NCBI RefSeq assembly: GCF_006335125.1
Contig: NZ_VDMO01000007.1
Span: 1-64,000 of the forward strand
From: Deinococcus radiopugnans ATCC 19172
GTDB taxonomy: Bacteria; Deinococcota; Deinococci; Deinococcales; Deinococcaceae
Length of the DNA: 64,000 bases
Reading direction: 5' to 3'
Position 1 is the stretch's first letter. Each line of letters starts with the position of its first letter. Of the stretch, positions 10,399 to 19,494 are shown piece by piece. The notes beneath the pieces are model-generated. The model saw only the letters and a list, made by a program, of their open reading frames with translations. It made no database searches and had not been told where the DNA came from. The position numbers and the translations under genes were made by a program.

Positions 10399-11057
10399 CC
10401 CCGAACCATCACGAGTACACCATTCCGCTGTCCCCCACCCCCACTCAGGAACGCGCCCTGGACGCGCTGAGTGCACTCACGCACCGCCTCGAGTGCGCCG
10501 CCCTGCAACAGGTGCAACTCGGCGTGACCACGTCGCTCTCGGCGTTGTTGGGCGGCCCGGACCACCCGGAGCGCGGCGACGAGGCCGAGATCCTGGCCCT
10601 GCTGGCGCTGTCTGAGCTGGCGGCCGCACCATTGGGCCTCGTCCAACAGGCGGTGAGCGGGCGGCGGGCACGAATTGCGCGCGGGGATCTCGCAGCGCCG
10701 CAGCAGCCTGCCGCAGTGGCGGGGGAGGGGCTGATCGTGCCGGCCACGCCAGGTGACCTGACCCTCGCCGGCGTTCCAGGCATCGTCAAAGTCGGCATCG
10801 ACCGTCTACCCCCGTGGGCCGCGCAGGTGTGGTGGCACGCGGCCGGCGGCGCCAAACCCGACCTCGATCCGAGGCTGGTGACCGCCAGCGTCACCGGCTG
10901 GGCCTACATCGAGCGCGGCAGTTACGCTGGCGAGCGTGGCTGGCTGATCGATATCGCGCTGGACTGGGACGCCTACCCCACCTGGCAGCTGGTGCGCGAC
11001 GGCGACGGGTGGGATGACGAGCCGTGGCGGCGCGAGGTGCGTCACCTGATGGTCTAG
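10395..11057 (+). CDS. RuvC-less TnpB-like protein (N-terminal/wedge domains only)
   Basis: 220 aa, third gene of the operon, starting at the ATG overlapping the primase stop, with AGAGGAGA upstream. Residues 7-40 (YTIPLSPTPTQERAL...) look like a TnpB N-terminus, and residues 127-147 (VPGIVKVGIDRLPPWAAQVWW) resemble the VPGLVR...AAVRMW block of the TnpB-like protein two genes upstream. There is no RuvC domain and no zinc ribbon. The C-terminus (GWAYIERGSYAGERGWLIDI...WDAYPTW) recurs in a fragment at 11853-12190. A role in binding the same RNA or DNA as the nuclease is an inference; no function is established. Confidence 0.55.
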   Translation: MTPNHHEYTIPLSPTPTQERALDALSALTHRLECAALQQVQLGVTTSLSALLGGPDHPERGDEAEILALLALSELAAAPLGLVQQAVSGRRARIARGDLAAPQQPAAVAGEGLIVPATPGDLTLAGVPGIVKVGIDRLPPWAAQVWWHAAGGAKPDLDPRLVTASVTGWAYIERGSYAGERGWLIDIALDWDAYPTWQLVRDGDGWDDEPWRREVRHLMV

Positions 11058-11062
11058 CCAAG

Positions 11063-11100
11063 AGAGCGGCGCGCCTATGGCGCGCCGCTCTGTCTGTTTT
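11063..11100 (+). terminator. Strong terminator of the TnpB-like/primase operon
   Basis: Perfect 13-base stem AGAGCGGCGCGCC / GGCGCGCCGCTCT (11063-11075, 11079-11091), TAT loop, then GTCTGTTTT. It follows the third gene by five bases. Confidence 0.9.
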
Positions 11101-11131
11101 CAAGACGTGTTGTCCTCGGCGTGCCACCCGC

Positions 11132-11794
11132 TCAGGGTTGCACTGCGCGGGCCCGCGCCTGTGCCAGCGCCGTTTGCGCCTCCTCCATCGTCCTGACGTG
11201 GACTGGCACCGTCAGGACCCACGGGCTGCCATCATCCTCGCCGTACAGGTAGCCGCCCTGAGCCGGCTCCGAGCGCCCGCCGAAGCGCGCGCCCCTCCGC
11301 ACCCGCTGGATCAGCCACTGGACGCCGTCGCTCGACGTGGCCACCACCTCGGCGTCCCACCACGTCCAGTTCGGATGGCTGCCCACCCCGAGGTCCACCA
11401 CCACCCGTGCCACGTGGTCGAGCATGGCGCCCTCTTCGAAGATCTGCATCAGGCTCGTCGGCGTCTTTCTCGTCCCGAGTCGCAGGTGCCGCTGCAGGGG
11501 CAGCAGCCGCATTCCTTTCGCGAGGCCCTGGGCGGTGGGCACCGGACCGCCCTCGGCGATGTTCTCCAGCAGACGGCGGATCTGCTGGCCCTGTGGGCTG
11601 CGGCGGCCCAGCTGGCCGGTGTGGGGGCAGCGGATCTCGTCCTCGGCGACGTACACCTCCTGGCGAAGCAGGTGACGGGCGGCGCGCTCGCAGCGCGCTT
11701 CGAGGGCCTCTTCGGGCATCATGTCCGCCGCCAGGAGCAGCAGGGTGAGGAGCTGGCCGACGGGCAGGCTGACGGGGTGCTGAAAGGATTTCAT
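11132..11794 (-). CDS. Hypothetical protein, island gene
   Basis: 220 aa from the ATG complementary to 11792-11794 (preceded by GAGGGG); an upstream in-frame start at 11851 is possible but lacks a site. Not recognised. The opening SFQHPVSLPVGQLL and a central WTWWDAEVVATSSDGVQWL segment faintly recall the layout of the RuvC-less TnpB-like protein encoded convergently at 10395-11057, and both are of equal length; I would not claim homology without a profile search. A hydrophobic-leaning helix follows the start (TLLLLAADMM). It converges on the operon terminator. Confidence 0.5.
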   Translation of the reverse strand: MKSFQHPVSLPVGQLLTLLLLAADMMPEEALEARCERAARHLLRQEVYVAEDEIRCPHTGQLGRRSPQGQQIRRLLENIAEGGPVPTAQGLAKGMRLLPLQRHLRLGTRKTPTSLMQIFEEGAMLDHVARVVVDLGVGSHPNWTWWDAEVVATSSDGVQWLIQRVRRGARFGGRSEPAQGGYLYGEDDGSPWVLTVPVHVRTMEEAQTALAQARARAVQP

Positions 11795-11852
11795 CCCCTC
11801 GACTCTGGCACCACCCCCTTTCGCGGAAATTTTCGGGTGGGAGAACAGCACA

Positions 11853-12287
11853 TTGAGGTCAGAACACAGTGCTCCAAGAACGCTCCAAGAACACCGTGCC
11901 CTGGGAGTCGGCAGGGATCACCTGCCGCGCTGGGCCGCGTCGGCGTGGGCGCGTGCCGTGGGCGTTCCGGACCCGGCGCCTGAGCTGGACCTGAGTGGGA
12001 CGAGCGTCAGCGGTTGGACCTGTGTTGAGCGCGGGCCATACACCGGCGTCGACGGCTGGCTGATCAACGTGGAGCCGCGCTGGGACGCGTGGCCTGTGGG
12101 CGCTCTGTTGCGCGGGCTGGATGAGGAGCAGTGGCCGCCATCGGACGCAGTGCAGCGGTTGATGGACCCGGGCACGCTGAACATGAAACGGCCAGCCGCT
12201 GGCCCGGGGGCCGGCCGTTCCCTTGGCGGTGGGCTGCGGGGGCGGACTGGGTCGCCCGTTTCGCCGAAAACAAGGAGCGTCGCCTGA
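11853..12287 (+). pseudogene. Fragment related to the RuvC-less TnpB-like protein
   Basis: The frame encodes LPRWAASAWARA...VSGWTCVERGPYTGVDGWLINVEPRWDAWP, which lines up with residues 138-195 of the protein at 10395-11057 (LPPWAAQVWWHA...VTGWAYIERGSYAGERGWLID). The first ~120 residues of that protein are missing here and the tail after about 12190 is low-complexity. A clean terminator follows at 12359. Either a decayed duplicate or a shortened paralogue. Confidence 0.5.
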
Positions 12288-12358
12288 GCGCACGTGTCGG
12301 CAGGCGTGGACCACCGCACAACAACGGGCCGCGGCCGCCGGAGCGTCACTGAAGGCCT

Positions 12359-12379
12359 GGCCAGACGTCTGGCCTTTTT
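12359..12379 (+). terminator. Intrinsic terminator
   Basis: Perfect 16-base palindrome GGCCAGACGTCTGGCC (12359-12374) followed by TTTTT. It implies plus-strand transcription of the preceding fragment region. Confidence 0.75.
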
Positions 12380-13680
12380 GAGTTCCAGCCGGTCGCAGCC
12401 CTGGTGGGCGTCATGGCCCAGCCGCGCACGCTGATCGCTCCTGGTTGCGGCCGCGGCCCCCCTCGTGAGTCCCCGGGTCACACCTGACCCCACGCAGGCG
12501 GCCCTGAACGCCCACACGCCGGTCCTGCCACCCATGCTCAGCCGGACCTGGCGCGGACCGGCACCCTGCTGGCCCACACCAGCACGCCGCCGGACTGGCT
12601 GCGCGCGCGATCCCGCCGCGGTTCAGTCCAGCAAACACCTGGCGCTTTACCGGCGGCTCGGTGGCGGGGACGCCATCGGCCGTCAGCGGCGTGGGGACCG
12701 GTCTCCCCAGGACCCGCAGGCGGTGACGGCCACAGGTGGTGGGGTCCGAGGGTCAGCTGGAAGGGGCGCTGGGGGAGCGCCCGCCCGCGCGCCCAGCTGG
12801 ACCTCGCTGACCTGAGAAGGGCGCACGGCGAGATTCTGAACCTCATGGCCGACGACGTGACCCGCTGCCAGTGGGCGGCAGTGGCACGGACACAAGTCCC
12901 TGAAACGGACCGAGACGGCGCAGGCCGGGGAAGTAGGGGACGGACGGGGGCGGGACCCTCCTGAGGCCGCCTGGTCTGAACAAAGACCGCCTGAAAGGGT
13001 GAACACACTGCACGTGCGGTTCCGTACGCCATCAGACCACGCATCAAGGTGCGCGGCAGGAACGGCAAGGTCACCTTCAGCGCCGGCACTGCGGTTCCCC
13101 GGTCCGACGCCCGACGCCATGACCGTCATGCTTGACCGGGAGCGCGCATCCTGGGGCATTGCGGCCAACGGGATCTCGCTTGCTGCGCTGGTCGCGGAGG
13201 GAGGGGGCGGCTCGGCGCGCAGCGAGAGCGGACAGTGGAGTCACCTGGGCTGGCTGGCCCACGGCACGCTGAACATCGCCGATCCTGCAACTGGCCTCAG
13301 GACCTGGGCAGCTGCCATCCTGCGTGTTGACCGGGCGGGGTCATTCACCGCTCTGGGGGTGGGCAGGTGAGCGCCGGTCCGGTCCACAGTTCCTCAGACA
13401 GGAGCGGGCACCGCACATAGGGGGTCACGCCGGGTCATCCTCGCCGGCACCACCCGCCACGGCCGCCCCCTCTGGCAACCTCCGCAGCGTCTGGAGCCAG
13501 GCCTCGTCCCCAGTTCAGGATGGGGGGGCCGGCCTGGCCCAGCAGCGTGGCAGGCGGACAGGACCACGCGGCATTGGACCGGCCGCGAAAGAGTGCACCC
13601 GGTGTTGTGGCGCAGGTCACTCCGCCACCTGTACAGGTCCGGAAGAGGCGCGTCCGGGTAGGGCTTGGGGGAAGGCGGGG

Positions 13681-13808
13681 GCCCATGAGACCATCAACGG
13701 AAAGTCGGCACACAAAGTGGGCGATCCAACCCGTCTGGAACAGCCTTTTCTACGGCAAAGTTGGAGAGGAGATCTCTAGGACTGTTCTGATGAGGAAGAC
13801 GGCGCACG
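13681..13808 (-). repeat. ~126-bp inverted repeat, right copy R3
   Basis: Reverse complement of R2 (7250-7377) with roughly 90% identity by eye, starting with the complement of CTCATGGGC and ending near the complement of TGCGCC. Contains the palindrome GAGATCTC in its centre. Confidence 0.85.
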
Positions 13809-13927
13809 CGGGCGGTCACTGAACGTGAGGCGTTGATTCTGGGCCCGGGCAGTACGTCAGGCCTGGCCCTTACCCCCGTCCAGTCTCATTTCTCATTGGA
13901 ATGGGGGTTCTTCAGCTTTTCTGGGCG

Positions 13928-14506
13928 CTAGATGATTCCCTCCAGGGACCGACGCTGGATGACCTCAGCGTCGACCAGTGGAAAATCCAGGGTGCGCAGG
14001 TCCAGCGGCGCGCCGGTGAGCAGCGCCACGCCGGTGCGCAACTTCATGCCGGCCAAATCGACGAGCCACCGTTCCGCCTGAGCCATCTTCAAAGCCATGG
14101 CGGGCGCAACGGGCCCGCCCGCCCGGATGAACTGGGCCACGGCAAGCTCGGCTTCGCGGATGAACTGGGCCTCGTCGGGTAAAAACAGGCTCAGAACCGA
14201 CGGTCTGTCACTGAAGTACAGGCGGTCCCGCACGCCGTGAAGGATGGTCAGATGATGGGCGTGGGCAGCGCCGCACACCGCTTCGGTCAACGGAGAGTGG
14301 TCTGGCACCGCCGCCAGCGGGACGACGACACCAGCCACGGGGTAGGCGGCGGCGGCGAGGACGCGGCATCCGGCGACATTGACGTGCAAGAAAGCCAGCG
14401 TGCCGCTGCGGGACATCGCCACCCGGTCCACGCCGGGCAGCATCTTGAGGGCGGCGCGCAGGGCCGGCAGGGCGGCGGTGGTGCTGGAGCTCGGGGGAGT
14501 TCGCAT
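13928..14506 (-). CDS. Hypothetical protein, island gene
   Basis: 192 aa from the ATG complementary to 14504-14506, chosen because AAGGAT lies at a good distance upstream; an in-frame start 66 bases further upstream has no such site. Not recognised. Composition is that of a real soluble alpha/beta protein (SRSGTLAFLHVNVAGCRVLAAA, LFLPDEAQFIREAELAVAQF, ALKMAQAERWLVDLAGMKLR) and there is no signal peptide or clear membrane segment. It stands alone between R3 and a gene-poor stretch. Confidence 0.6.
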   Translation of the reverse strand: MRTPPSSSTTAALPALRAALKMLPGVDRVAMSRSGTLAFLHVNVAGCRVLAAAAYPVAGVVVPLAAVPDHSPLTEAVCGAAHAHHLTILHGVRDRLYFSDRPSVLSLFLPDEAQFIREAELAVAQFIRAGGPVAPAMALKMAQAERWLVDLAGMKLRTGVALLTGAPLDLRTLDFPLVDAEVIQRRSLEGII

Positions 14507-15131
14507 AAGCTGATCCTTGCACCACCCCCTTGAACGGTCTTTGGCCGCGGTCGGCCACCAACGCAAAAGCACTCAGGCCAGAGACTGAGCGCCGTGTCGG
14601 TGGAGGGCCTGCGCCAGATTCCGGCCCAACGCGCCTGGCCGAACGGCGACGTGAGCAAAGCGGATGTGCCTGCGGGTGACCACCGACGGGCGCTTCCTGA
14701 CCGCGCCGCCCGGTTGCCGTGGGAGACAGACGCATTCTCTCGCAGGTCACCCGTGATCTGCTGGCCCCGTGGCCCACTGTTGCTGAGACGGGAGCGTTGC
14801 GTCAGCCCTGAACCACCCCGTGACGTCGCCTCGAGAGGATGCCCCGACCCCTGGGTGGATGACGCCTTGATGTCGTCGGCCCAGGCCTGGACTTTCCCTC
14901 CCCTTTCTTCTGCCGTTCAGCAGGTGAAGGCCGGCGTTGAGCCCGCGTCTTCCGGATCACTGGCGGCCCCCCGCGTGTCCAGGCAAACGGCGGTGGGCGC
15001 AGTGCCGCTCAGTCAGCCGCGCGGCGGGCGTCCCGCTGGCCTGGGGGCTGAGGCGTCAACCCTCCGCGCGTGGCACGGACTGGCCTCCCCTGTTTCACGT
15101 TGCTCCTGAATGCACGGGGGGCTGGGAACCG
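14507..15131. other. Stretch without a supported gene
   Basis: About 620 bases. The only sizeable plus-strand frame (14594-15109) has no ribosome-binding site and an uninformative, Arg/Pro/Ser-rich translation. Nothing else recognised. Confidence 0.45.
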
Positions 15132-15872
15132 CTAGCGAGCGGCCTGTGGGCTCAGCGCCATGGTCCGGATCAGGTCCAGAATCCGCGCCTCCTGCCAGCG
15201 CACCCAGATGCGCTTGTCCTGCTCCTCTTGGTCCATCAGCCAATTCAATTCTGCGCCGTACTCCCACCCCTCCTGCACGTCTTCCTCGGAGCCATACCCG
15301 CAACTGCCGCCAGCCTGATCCACCACGTCCTTGCAGACCTTGTCAAAGAAGGCGCCCAGTGCCGACGTCGACGCGAAATCCCCTGGCGAAGCGGTGTCCA
15401 TCACCTCATTCCACGTCACCTCCTCGGTCAACAGGAGTTCTATGCGCGGCAGCGGCTGACCGTGGCAGACGGACGCCCACACGTAGCACGCGATATCCTC
15501 GGTGTTCAGATCGAGCCGGTCCCCCGTGGAGAGGCAGCGGTTCCAGTCCCAGTCGCCCAGCGCCAGGTGCAACAGGCCGCGCTCAACGGGACCATCGCTC
15601 AAGACCCTCTGCAATTCGCAGCGGTCCGCGCACACCTGGATGGTCCGGGGGCCCGCCCGCCTGCCCCCATCGGCCACCGGCTGGCGGGTCACCGCGTACT
15701 GGCCGCCGCCCAGGTCAAACACGGCCAGGTCCTCGCGGCGGGTGGACGCAGCGGGGTCCAGCGTCAGCAGCTGTGCCGGCGGCGCGCTGGCCTGGGCCAT
15801 CAACGTGCCGGCCAGAGCCAGGGTCGGCGGACGGTGCCCGGGCAGGGTGGGCGTGAACAGCTCCTTCTTCAT
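15132..15872 (-). CDS. Hypothetical protein, possibly exported, island gene
   Basis: 246 aa with an excellent ribosome-binding site (AGGAGG seven bases before the ATG). Not recognised. The first ~30 residues (MKKELFTPT...PPTLALAGTLMAQASAPPA) have a basic start, a modest hydrophobic stretch and Ala/Pro residues compatible with a weak signal peptide. Four cysteines lie in the middle and C-terminal parts (VCADRCEL, ACYVWASVC, SCGYG), compatible with disulfides outside the cytoplasm. The C-terminus is acidic and Trp-rich. Function unknown. Confidence 0.65.
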   Translation of the reverse strand: MKKELFTPTLPGHRPPTLALAGTLMAQASAPPAQLLTLDPAASTRREDLAVFDLGGGQYAVTRQPVADGGRRAGPRTIQVCADRCELQRVLSDGPVERGLLHLALGDWDWNRCLSTGDRLDLNTEDIACYVWASVCHGQPLPRIELLLTEEVTWNEVMDTASPGDFASTSALGAFFDKVCKDVVDQAGGSCGYGSEEDVQEGWEYGAELNWLMDQEEQDKRIWVRWQEARILDLIRTMALSPQAAR

Positions 15873-17090
15873 CTGTGCCTCCTGGGGTCAGTCCAACGTT
15901 GCCCCCGAACCAAAGACTGGCACAGGGGGGTTGGCCGCAAATTTCAGCGCAGCGAGAACCAGACCCTCCAGGACTGGAGAAGAGGCCGCCCCCGGGAAAA
16001 CCACGGCACACCCGGGAGCAAGGCGTCTTGCGGGGGCCAGGTGGGAAGACCGGTTCCGGCGGAGCGGCGCTCAGCCCAGCACCCGGACCCGGCGCGTTGG
16101 CCCTGGGCGCCAGGTGGCCTGCGGAGCGCGTGGTTGACGGCGGCGGCGTCCACCGTTTGCGCGTGGTGCAACGCCGCATTCGCCTGCTGCGCCGTCTGGG
16201 TGTGGGCCGGGTCCGGCCATGACCCACGGGTCACCCGCCGCAGCCGTACAGCTGACCGTCCTGGCGGCGGCGGGGCGTCTATCCAGGACCGCGTGCCCGG
16301 TCACCCGCCGCAGCTGACTGTCCTGGCCGTGACGCGAGATGTCGGTCACGCGTCCTGCCGGATCCACCCCAGACACGAGATCGATTCGCCGCCCGTGCCT
16401 GGGCCATGACGCTTCTTCGGAGGTGAACGCCGGTCAGGGCCAGGGCGGTCAGCCGGTGCCAGACCCGTTTGCCCTCGGGGCTGGGGTGGGGCACCTGGCC
16501 GCTGGCAGGGCAGCCGAATTCGTTTTCGGCCACGGACAAGTTCAGAAACCTTCAGCTGGTCCAGGCGCGGTCTGGTGCCTTCCGCAGGCGTCATCTGCCA
16601 GGTCAGGGCCCGCAGGGTGAGACGTGGCGCGGCACGGAGGGGAGCGGCTTGATGGGACGTCTTCACGCCCCTGACTCCTGCGCCACGCCTTTGGCCTGGA
16701 TCCCGGCAGAACCAGGGTGGCTGGTCTGCCGCTCAGGCCGCGCGCGTCTCGGCTGAGGGTGTCCGCCTGTCTCGGCGCAGTGGAAAGACCCCCCGGCCCG
16801 CACCAGCCGCCCATTTCCAGGATCTGTCGCCTTTGAGGGGGTGGGGTGAGGGGGTTGTCGCGGCTGAGGGCCACCATGTCTGATCTGAGGGGATGCACCT
16901 TGAACAGTGAGGGGAAACCCGTCTCGGTTGAGGGATTCCGGCGGCCCTCCCCGCGTCAGGCACGGCGTTTCTGCCCTGCCGGCCCCGGCTCTTGTGTGTT
17001 GGTGTTGTTTTTTCTTTAAAGAAGAACACACACCAAAGGCCAACCGGCAGGCCAAAAAATCGCCCAACCCCCCCCTGCCAGGATGCAGAC
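15873..17090. other. Gene-free region upstream of the replication initiator; possible origin
   Basis: About 1.2 kb with no supported gene. It holds a direct repeat of about 33 bases (GGTCACCCGCCGCAG... CAGCTGAC(C/T)GTCCTGGC, starting 16229 and 16299) and, next to the initiator gene, an AT-rich imperfect palindrome (17001-17034) and an A-run at 17053-17059. Such repeats and AT-rich DNA in front of a rep gene suggest the plasmid origin or rep operator. Confidence 0.5.
17001..17034. repeat. Imperfect 34-bp AT-rich palindrome upstream of rep
   Basis: Left arm GGTGTTGTTTTTTCTTT and the reverse complement of the right arm agree at 13 of 17 positions, with a perfect core TTCTTTAAAGAA (17012-17023). 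It lies about 57 bases before the rep start in otherwise GC-rich DNA. Likely an initiator-binding operator or part of the origin. Confidence 0.6.
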
Positions 17091-18392
17091 ATGCAGGTTG
17101 ATCCCATGGCTCCCCTCTTCCTCCTGGCCCTCGTCAGCGCGGCGCGGTCCAGCACCGACACCACCCGCTCGGTGGACGTCCTGCTCGGCACAGTGGCGCT
17201 CGCCTACACCGCCCGCAGCGCCACGGCGCTGCCGTATGGCGCGGACCTGCGCGTCCTGCTGGCCCTGATCCAGCAGGTCACCGAGACCGGCGAGGTGCGC
17301 CTGACCGTGCCCGCGTTGCTCCAGGCGGCCGGGCTGGGGTACGGCGGCCGCCAGCACGAGGCCCTGTTCGCCGCGCTGGATCGTCTGGCAGCCGTCACCT
17401 ACACGGTCCAGCAGGCCCCGGCCGCCCTGGGCCTGCCCGGCGCATTCCGCCTGGTGATGCCGGCCTTCCGCCTGCCGGGCGGCGAGTTGCAGATCGAGGT
17501 CTCGCCGGAGATGCTGGCCCAGGTGCTGCGGGTCCGGGCGAACCCCGCGCCCACCTTCCGGCCTGAGATTCCCAGCAGCGCGCTGGCGTTGTACGGCGTG
17601 CTGGACACGCTGCAACAGCTGCCGGGTCAGGGCCAGACCGGGGCGCTCAGCCTGCCGCTTCTGGGGCTGTGCGAGCTGCTGGGGCTGTCCGGCCGGCCGG
17701 ACAACGCCCGCCGCGCGCTGCTGGCCATGGTGGAGGACCTGCGCAGCGCCGGATACATCAGCCGCGCCGAAATCAGGGGGCAGGGGCGGCGCGCGCGGCT
17801 TGAGATCGCCGACGCCGGCCCCGACGCCGAATCGGTGGCGCTGCTGTGCGGCGAGCGGGTGTCGCGGTCCCGGGCCACCACCTTCGTGCGGCGGCACGGC
17901 GCGGCGGGCGTGCGGCGGTGCCTGAACCGCGCGCGCGAGGTCCGCGCGGACATGGAAGACCGGGGTGGACAGGTCAAGAACTGGACCGGCCTGCTGTGCA
18001 ACGTGCTGGACGATCCGGACCGTTACGGCGCGCTGGTGGCGCCGGTGGTTCCTGCCCCGGTGGCACCGCCGAGCGCGGTCACGCCACTGGCAGAGCCGGA
18101 CGTCGTCTACGACAGTGCGGACGTGATCCGGCTGGTGCGGGCTCTGGGCAAGGGCACCCTGAAGGAGCCGCATCAGCAGGCGCTGCGCCAGCGCCTCGAC
18201 GGCGGACACGAGGATCCGCAGGCGTGGGGCCGCCGCCTGTCGCAGGCCGTCGCCTCAGACACGATCGTTGAGGTCCTGGAACAACTGGCACAGGAGCTGA
18301 CCCGCGTGGCGTCGCCGCGTCCTGGGGGCCCCCTGGGTCAAGACGTGTTGATCGCCGCCGGGGAACAGCGGTCCGGCGCACTGGAAGGCTGA
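17091..18392 (+). CDS. Plasmid replication initiator protein (RepA-like)
   Basis: 433 aa from the ATG at 17091 (CAGGAT upstream); a second ATG lies five codons in. The N-terminal half has two winged-helix-like parts: ADLRVLLALIQQVTETGEVRLTVPALLQAAGLG and later LPLLGLCELLGLSGRPDNARRALLAMVEDL, as in plasmid initiators. A middle segment (TTFVRRHGAAGVRRCLNRAR... QVKNWTGLLCNVLDDP) matches the typical tail motif of RepA/replication-initiator proteins of Deinococcus plasmids as I recall them. The C-terminus is a short helical extension. A rep gene on the chromosome, next to an AT-rich palindrome and inside duplicated lptF ends, is the best evidence that this island was once a plasmid. No parA/parB is visible. 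Confidence 0.7.
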   Translation: MQVDPMAPLFLLALVSAARSSTDTTRSVDVLLGTVALAYTARSATALPYGADLRVLLALIQQVTETGEVRLTVPALLQAAGLGYGGRQHEALFAALDRLAAVTYTVQQAPAALGLPGAFRLVMPAFRLPGGELQIEVSPEMLAQVLRVRANPAPTFRPEIPSSALALYGVLDTLQQLPGQGQTGALSLPLLGLCELLGLSGRPDNARRALLAMVEDLRSAGYISRAEIRGQGRRARLEIADAGPDAESVALLCGERVSRSRATTFVRRHGAAGVRRCLNRAREVRADMEDRGGQVKNWTGLLCNVLDDPDRYGALVAPVVPAPVAPPSAVTPLAEPDVVYDSADVIRLVRALGKGTLKEPHQQALRQRLDGGHEDPQAWGRRLSQAVASDTIVEVLEQLAQELTRVASPRPGGPLGQDVLIAAGEQRSGALEG

Positions 18393-19494
18393 GCACCGCC
18401 CAGGTGTCCGGTGGCGGTGGACGGCCTGACCGGGCCCGCCCCCTGGGGACGCGCGGTCCTGAACCGCCTCGCCCCGCCCACGCGCGCCCCGCAGACGCTG
18501 CGGCTGATGGCTGCCCTGCTGGCCGAGGTCAGCCCGCTGTTCTGGCCGCGGCCCGTCGGTCAACGGCCGCACACCGAACACCTGGCGGCCCGCCGCCTCG
18601 AAGAGGGCCGTGTGGTCGTCACCCGGCAAGCCGACCGGGAAGGCGAAACCGTGGCCGAGACCCCCTGGGTGTCCGGTACCGCTGAAGACCCCGGAAACGG
18701 GTTGCGGGCCGGTCCCCTGCGCGCGCCCTGGACGGTCTGGGGGATCTGGACGCCCCGTGCGGCCGGGATGACGGCGGGCCCGTCAGCAGCTGCGCCGGGG
18801 CCAGGGACGGCGCGGTGTGGTCCGGGCGGCCGCATGCCCCGCCCTGAACACAGCTGATCCAGGAAAGCGGCGAGGTTCAGGCCGCCCCCGAGGCGAGCGG
18901 GCGCCGCCTGAGCCGGGGGGGGGCGCCGGGCGATGTCGGCGACACCTGGATGGTACGCGCCCAGACCGGGCAGCCTGGGGGGCCACGAGGGTCCGCGGGT
19001 GCATGACGCTGCCGAGCGGTTCTGCCTGGACGCGTGGCGGCGGCGACAAGAGCCGCGCGCACTTGCCCTGATCAAGCGCCGCCCCCCTCTTTTTCGGTGG
19101 CGTGGTCCCTGCTGCGTGGAGTGTCCGGCAGGGCAGCCTTGAGGGCGATGCAGGGTTGAGGCGCGCCAGCCGTGTCACCAACGCAGGGGTGGCCCGGGCC
19201 GTGTTCAAAGCCGCGCGGCTGGGTTGACTGCGCCGTCCACTGTGCCATCCACTGCGTCAACAGCGGCCGGCGACGCGGCAAAAACCCTGTGCAGGGGGCC
19301 GCTCCGGGAAACAGACGCGCCGTGGGCAGTCACCGCCCGCCATATCCCGCCTCCAGTGTGGATTCAGGGCGTCCAGCAGGCCCACCCCCACTTTGGAAAC
19401 GGCATTCGCGCGTGCGGGTGGGTCTGGAGGGTTGACCTCTGGAGAGGAGTTCACAGGAAAAACCGCAAAAGGGGGGGGTGCCAGGCTGAATGCC
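18393..19494. other. Stretch without a confidently supported gene
   Basis: About 1.1 kb between rep and the PIWI-like gene. A GTG-started frame at 18411-18857 follows rep closely and its first ~90 residues look protein-like, but the rest is low-complexity and no family is recognised. The remainder shows no gene, no strong hairpin and no promoter that I trust. Confidence 0.4.

Larger units (their letters stand above)
12290..13927. other. Degenerate accessory DNA without a supported gene
   Basis: About 1.6 kb. Open frames exist on both strands but lack ribosome-binding sites, motifs or plausible composition. A plus-strand frame at 12999-13370 has a GWLAHGTLNIAD...TWAAAILRVD tail that may be a very decayed relative of the GW-containing domain at 10395-11057. 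Contains a terminator (12359-12379) and inverted repeat R3. Confidence 0.5.

Noticed and set aside
12538..13168. Minus-strand frames of 161-183 codons in the degenerate part of the island
   Set aside because: Arg/Pro/Ser-rich, no start signals and no family resemblance.
18411..18857. 148-codon frame right after the replication initiator
   Set aside because: Close spacing to rep is suggestive, but there is no ribosome-binding site, no motif, and the second half is low-complexity. Kept only as a remark.
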